Source of the DNA: Lysinibacillus sp. JNUCC-52
GTDB lineage: Bacteria; Bacillota; Bacilli; Bacillales_A; Planococcaceae
Assembly: GCF_015999545.1 (NCBI RefSeq)
Contig: NZ_CP065546.1
Span: 3,008,001-3,072,000 of the forward strand
Reading direction: 5' to 3'
DNA length: 64,000 nucleotides
In this document: piece by piece, positions 60,067 to 64,000 of the stretch
Position numbering within the stretch: the stretch's first letter is position 1
Layout: every line of letters starts with the position of its first letter
The notes under the pieces: generated by a model
What the model saw: only the letters and a program-made list of their open reading frames with translations
Told to the model about the DNA's origin: nothing
Database searches by the model: none
Translations under genes and position numbers: made by a program

Positions 60067-61047
60067 GTGAATAAATATATTAAAATGTGTGCACCTGCAC
60101 TTTTAGCACTATCCCTTGCTGCGTGTGGTACTGATAAAGAGGAGTCCACACCTGTCAAAAATGACACAGCCGAAACAAGTACGACTGCAACGCAAACGGA
60201 ACAAGCGTCAACACAAAACATTACATATTTAGGTGAGACATATGAACTGCCAGCAAAGGTTGAAAACATTGTAGCGGCAAGTTTAGAGTCTATGGAAGAC
60301 GCGGCAATGCTTGGTATCAAGCCAATTGGTGTACTTGACATTGGTGGGAAAATTCCATCATATCTTTCAAAAGAATTAGAAGGTGCAACACTAGTCGGCA
60401 ATAAAATGGAGCCGAATGCTGAAGCAATTTTAGCCCTTGATCCTGATGTTATTATAGGTACTTCAAAATTCCCTGAGGAAACGGCTGAAAAACTTAATAA
60501 AATTCAAACAATGATTCCTTACTCACATATTTCAACAAACTGGAAAGAAAATTTAACACTCCTTGCACAGCTTACTGGAAAAGAAGACGATGCTAAAAAG
60601 ATTATTGCAGACTATGAAGCGAAAGTAGCGGATGCTCAAGCTAAATCAAAAGAGCAACTAGCGGACAAGGAAGTATTAATTATTCGCTTACGTGGCGGTG
60701 TTATGTACATCTATCCTGCAGGCGTTTACTTAAATCCAGTACTTTATGAGGATTTAGGTGCACCAGTACCTGAAATTTTAAATAATACAAAAGCGCAAGC
60801 GGAACTTTCACTTGAAACGTTAGCAGAGATTGACCCAGATGCGATTTTCTTACAATTTGAGGAATCTGAAAATACAGATGCTCCGAAAGCATTAGAAGAT
60901 TTGCAAAAAAATCCGATTTTTGCAAGCTTAAAAGCAACAAAAAGTGAACAGGTTTTCGTCAATGCCATTGATCCTCTAGCTCAAGGTGGTACTGCTTGGT
61001 CTAAGGTTAAATTCCTAGATGTCGCAGCGGAAAAATTACTTAAATAG
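60067..61047 (+). CDS. iron-siderophore ABC transporter substrate-binding lipoprotein 2
   Basis: A 326-residue lipoprotein with lipobox LAAC (LALSLAACGTD, Cys near 20), a Thr/Glu-rich linker, and a TroA/FecB-type binding domain (NITYLGETYELPAKVENIVAASLESMEDAAMLGIKPIGVLDIGG). It resembles the FeuA/YclQ/YfiY group that binds catecholate or hydroxamate ferric siderophores; the ligand is not known. The GTG start has GAGGAGAG at 7 nt. First gene of the second Fur-box operon. Confidence 0.9.
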   Translation: MNKYIKMCAPALLALSLAACGTDKEESTPVKNDTAETSTTATQTEQASTQNITYLGETYELPAKVENIVAASLESMEDAAMLGIKPIGVLDIGGKIPSYLSKELEGATLVGNKMEPNAEAILALDPDVIIGTSKFPEETAEKLNKIQTMIPYSHISTNWKENLTLLAQLTGKEDDAKKIIADYEAKVADAQAKSKEQLADKEVLIIRLRGGVMYIYPAGVYLNPVLYEDLGAPVPEILNNTKAQAELSLETLAEIDPDAIFLQFEESENTDAPKALEDLQKNPIFASLKATKSEQVFVNAIDPLAQGGTAWSKVKFLDVAAEKLLK

Positions 61048-61056
61048 AAGCAAGTA

Positions 61057-61103
61057 GGCTGGTAGTAGAATTGGTGCAAGCACCTGGCTATTACCAGCCT
61101 TTT
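61057..61103 (+). terminator. intercistronic hairpin with T tail
   Basis: GGCTGGTA and TACCAGCC form the outer stem, with TAG/CTA and GGTG/CACC inside, and TTTT after it. It lies between the binding-protein gene and the first permease gene and may terminate part of the transcripts, giving more binding protein than permease. Confidence 0.7.
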
Positions 61104-61138
61104 ATAAGATACAGATTAAATAGAAAAAGGTGTGGCAG

Positions 61139-62146
61139 GTGAAAAAATCAAACATAGTATCATTTTCTATATTAGTAGCTTCACCTTTCTTAATTGCGAT
61201 TGTGGCTTTAATTTCTGTCATGTACGGCACAAAGGATATTAGCACCTTAACCGTATGGCAATCACTTACGGCATTTGATGCTGGGAATATTGATCATCAA
61301 ATTGTTCGAACTAGTCGTATTCCTAGAATTTGCGCTGTCTTACTAGTAGGTGCGTTTTTGGCAGTAGCTGGTGCGGTTATGCAAGGTATTACACGAAATT
61401 ATTTAGCATCTCCGTCATTAATGGGCGTTAATGATGGCTCTGCATTTGTTATTACAATAGCAATTGTATTTTTTCCAGGACTTCCAAATTACCAGATGAT
61501 TTTGCTATCTATGCTCGGCTCTGCACTAGGCGCTGGCATCGTTTTCGGTTTTGGCTCTCTAATCCGAAATGGACTTTCTCCAGTTCGGTTAGCGATTATT
61601 GGAACAGTAATAGGTACATTTTTGAGTAGTATAGCGACTGCAATTGCAATGTATTTCCAAGTGTCGCAGACGGTTAGTGCTTGGTATAACACCAAGGTAC
61701 ATATGGTAGACAATGATATGCTCATGCTATCAATACCTTTTGGATTAATTGGCCTTATTCTTGCATTAATATCGGCAAGGGCAATTACAATTACCGCATT
61801 AGGTGACGATATTGCCGTAGGACTCGGACAAAAAACAAAAGCAGTAAAAATTGTGAGTATGCTTGCAGTTGTATGTTTAACAGGAACTGCCGTTGCACTT
61901 GTCGGAAAAATAGCCTTTGTTGGGCTCGTTATTCCGCACATTACACGTTTCCTCGTAGGTGTTGATTACCGTTTTATCATTCCATGTGCAGCAGTAATAG
62001 GAGCGTTCTTTTTAGCACTTTGCGATGTGCTTAGTCGCTATGTGAATTATCCATACGAAACGCCAATTGGTGTATTAACAGCGCTAGTCGGCGTCCCATT
62101 TTTCTTATACTTAGTTCGTAAGCGCGGAGGTGAAAAGCATGCATAA
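61139..62146 (+). CDS. siderophore ABC transporter 2, permease 1 (FecCD)
   Basis: A 335-residue FecCD permease with about ten spans: RTSRIPRICAVLLVGAFLAVAGAVMQGITRNYLASPSLMGVNDGSAF and GKIAFVGLVIPHITRFLVG. The usual NPLA of the family reads NYLA. The GTG at 61139 was chosen because AAAGG lies 8 nt upstream. It overlaps permease 2 by 8 bp, the same overlap as in operon 1. Confidence 0.92.
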   Translation: MKKSNIVSFSILVASPFLIAIVALISVMYGTKDISTLTVWQSLTAFDAGNIDHQIVRTSRIPRICAVLLVGAFLAVAGAVMQGITRNYLASPSLMGVNDGSAFVITIAIVFFPGLPNYQMILLSMLGSALGAGIVFGFGSLIRNGLSPVRLAIIGTVIGTFLSSIATAIAMYFQVSQTVSAWYNTKVHMVDNDMLMLSIPFGLIGLILALISARAITITALGDDIAVGLGQKTKAVKIVSMLAVVCLTGTAVALVGKIAFVGLVIPHITRFLVGVDYRFIIPCAAVIGAFFLALCDVLSRYVNYPYETPIGVLTALVGVPFFLYLVRKRGGEKHA

Positions 62147-63170
62147 AAAAACTTCCCGTGCAGTTATGATGACGGTTGCTATACTTCTATTATTTATTTT
62201 AGGGGCAAGCTACCTCCATATTACAAATGGCGTTTTTGATATGTCGGTAATAGATGTATTAAAAACACTCCTCCGCATTGAACCAAACCCGAAATTTGAT
62301 CTTGTCATTTTTGAATTTCGTTTACCACGAATTGTTATAGCAGCACTTGTTGGTGTCGGTCTTGGGATGGCAGGTGTCGTATTGCAAGGCATTACACGCA
62401 ATGGCTTGGCAGACCCAGGTATTCTAGGTATTAACGCTGGTGCGGGTGCTGCAGTAGTTATTTTTATGTTTTTCTTTCAATTCCGTGTAGTGACAGCGGA
62501 TATTCATAGCTGGTTATCTATTTTAATCATGCCGATTTTTGGTTTTGTCGGTGGTACGATGGCCGCAGCTTTAATTTTTTCATTTGCTATGAAAAATGGT
62601 CATTTAGATATGCAGCGGTTAATTTTAACGGGTATCGCTATTAATAGCGGATTTGGTGCGTTATCGCTGTTTCTATCTTTGAAAATGAACGCACAAGATT
62701 ATGAATCCGCAGCAGTATGGATGGCTGGTTCTATTTATAATGCTAATTGGATTTTTGTTGTATCCATGCTACCATGGCTTCTTTTGCTAGGTTTTTATGT
62801 TTATCGGAAATCGTATTTACTCGACTATTTTCAATTAGAAGAAGACAGTATTACTAGCTTAGGCATAGCGCTTGAAAAGGAGAAAATTAAATTATTATTA
62901 GCGAGTGTTGGCTTAGTGAGCGCCTGTGTCTCCGTATCTGGAAGTATTGGCTTTATTGGCTTAATGGCGCCTCATATTGCGAAACAGCTTGTTGGCATTC
63001 AACATCGTTATGTTATGCCAGTAAGTGCTTTAATAGGTGCGTGCCTGCTTGTGTTCGCTGACTTTATTGGTAAAACGGTCTTTGCACCTTCAGAGCTAGC
63101 AGTTGGGATTGTTGTTTCGATTATTGGTATTCCGTACTTCTTATATTTACTAGTGAAGTCAAAAGCATAG
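62139..63170 (+). CDS. siderophore ABC transporter 2, permease 2 (FecCD)
   Basis: A 343-residue FecCD permease: FRLPRIVIAALVGVGLGMAGVVLQGITRNGLADPGILGINAGAG and GSIGFIGLMAPHIAKQLVG. The start ATG at 62139 has GGAGGTG at about 6 nt inside the end of permease 1. It forms the channel together with permease 1 and is followed by the ATPase gene after 11 bp. Confidence 0.92.
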   Translation: MHKKTSRAVMMTVAILLLFILGASYLHITNGVFDMSVIDVLKTLLRIEPNPKFDLVIFEFRLPRIVIAALVGVGLGMAGVVLQGITRNGLADPGILGINAGAGAAVVIFMFFFQFRVVTADIHSWLSILIMPIFGFVGGTMAAALIFSFAMKNGHLDMQRLILTGIAINSGFGALSLFLSLKMNAQDYESAAVWMAGSIYNANWIFVVSMLPWLLLLGFYVYRKSYLLDYFQLEEDSITSLGIALEKEKIKLLLASVGLVSACVSVSGSIGFIGLMAPHIAKQLVGIQHRYVMPVSALIGACLLVFADFIGKTVFAPSELAVGIVVSIIGIPYFLYLLVKSKA

Positions 63171-63181
63171 GAGGAAATAGT

Positions 63182-63982
63182 GTGCAAACTGCATTTAGAA
63201 TGGAAAATTTGTCCTCAGGTTATGAGCATGTTCGTGTATTTGAAGGATTGAATTTAACGATAGAAGAAGGAAAAGTGACAACGATTATAGGCCCTAATGG
63301 CTGTGGAAAATCAACCTTATTAAAAACAATAGGGCGCATTTTAAAGAAACAACAGGGAACGGTTTATTTACAGGAACAAAATATGCAAAATTTGTCGACG
63401 AAAGAAATTGCAAAAAAGTTAGCCATCTTATCACAAACACCTATTGCACCAGGACAGTTAAAGGTAGAGGAGCTTATCGCTTACGGTCGGTACCCACATC
63501 GTAATAATGTCAATCGCTTAACAAAGAAGGATGAAGAAATGATAGAGTGGGCCTTAACGGTCACGAATACATTGGAGTATCGCAACCGAGAGCTTGCACA
63601 GCTTTCTGGAGGTCAACGTCAGCGTGTTTGGCTAGCAATGGCATTAGCACAAGAAACGAGTATTTTGCTGTTAGACGAGCCAACGACTTATTTAGATATG
63701 GCGCATCAGTTAGAAGTTTTAGATATCGTCAAAAATTTAAATGAACAACATAACTGTACGATTGTCATGGTTTTGCATGATATTAACCATGCAGCAAGAT
63801 ATTCAGACCATCTAATAGCAATGCGTCAAGGAGTTATAATGGAGACGGGAACACCACAGGAAATTTTATGTGAGGACGTTATGCGAAAAGTGTTCAATAT
63901 TTCGGCAAGAATTATGGAAGACCCAGCAACAAACACCCCCGTATGCTATGGCTATGATGTGTTAAAGGAGGAAGATAAATGA
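63182..63982 (+). CDS. siderophore ABC transporter 2, ATPase
   Basis: A 266-residue ABC ATPase: Walker A GPNGCGKST (about 37-45), signature [15 protein letters not shown] (about 140-154), Walker [13 protein letters not shown] and switch His in VLHDIN. It is close in sequence to the ATPase of operon 1. The GTG start has AGGAGG upstream. The stop overlaps the ATG of the next, truncated gene (ATGA). Confidence 0.93.
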   Translation: MQTAFRMENLSSGYEHVRVFEGLNLTIEEGKVTTIIGPNGCGKSTLLKTIGRILKKQQGTVYLQEQNMQNLSTKEIAKKLAILSQTPIAPGQLKVEELIAYGRYPHRNNVNRLTKKDEEMIEWALTVTNTLEYRNRELAQLSGGQRQRVWLAMALAQETSILLLDEPTTYLDMAHQLEVLDIVKNLNEQHNCTIVMVLHDINHAARYSDHLIAMRQGVIMETGTPQEILCEDVMRKVFNISARIMEDPATNTPVCYGYDVLKEEDK

Positions 63983-64000
63983 CAGTAGAACAAGCAATGA
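63979..64000 (+). CDS. start of a downstream operon gene, cut by window end
   Basis: Only MTVEQAM is visible. AAAGGAGGAAG lies just before the ATG, which overlaps the ATPase stop. It should be the next gene of the siderophore operon; its identity is unknown. Confidence 0.6.

Noticed and set aside
1..64000. Prophage, insertion sequence or transposase
   Set aside because: No transposase, integrase or phage structural gene was recognised on either strand; accessory genes here look like ordinary chromosomal ones.

Overview
The window looks like a chromosomal segment of a low-GC, spore-forming member of the Bacillaceae/Planococcaceae, most probably Lysinibacillus or a close relative. This rests on the AT-rich sequence, strong AGGAGG-type ribosome binding sites, frequent TTG/GTG starts, and the gene order tRNAs - rocF - sigW - rsiW - cdaA - cdaR - glmM - glmS. 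The genus is an inference; no database search was run.

Layout. 1-389 is the end of a tRNA cluster (Val fragment, Tyr, Gln, Lys). 429-9634 is a conserved cell-envelope block: arginase, the SigW/RsiW envelope-stress pair with a SigW-type promoter, the c-di-AMP cyclase CdaA with CdaR, GlmM, a DJ-1/PfpI protein behind a SigB-like promoter, and the glmS ribozyme with GlmS. 9.7-20.3 kb is accessory: HTH and AraC regulators, two DUF2975 membrane proteins (one with its HTH partner), GNAT acetyltransferases, a DHA2 efflux pump, a YetF-like membrane protein, and a second histidyl-tRNA synthetase behind a short His-codon leader peptide and terminator. 20.4-25.4 kb is a Fur-box-preceded siderophore uptake operon (binding protein, two permeases, ATPase, FhuF-type reductase). 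25.5-38 kb holds a cupin protein, a ring-cleaving dioxygenase/flavin reductase pair behind an MhqR-like operator, RidA, an AI-2E-family exporter, a block of intergenic repeats, a Blt-like module (MerR regulator divergent from a polyamine-type acetyltransferase and a MATE pump), DUF2225 and YvyF-like proteins, a HAD phosphatase, DedA, and a cyclase-family hydrolase behind a SAM-I riboswitch.

38-49.5 kb contains small enzymes, several short spore-type proteins (DUF1540, a GPPNF-repeat protein), a polysaccharide deacetylase, YjaZ-like metalloprotease, and a citrate-type two-component system with a CitMHS transporter. 49.5-51.5 kb is a VmlR-type ABC-F ribosome protection gene behind a long attenuator-like leader. 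51.7-59.8 kb has a lipoprotein, a MocR-type regulator divergent from proline dehydrogenase and an EamA exporter, GNATs, DinB and an AraC regulator. 60-64 kb is a second Fur-box siderophore uptake operon that runs off the window end.

The common thread is regulation in 5' leaders: the glmS ribozyme, a SAM-I riboswitch on an unexpected gene, a His leader peptide, and an ABC-F attenuator with competing base-paired segments. Translation starts were revised in many genes by ribosome-binding-site spacing, and several proteins too short for routine gene lists were added.
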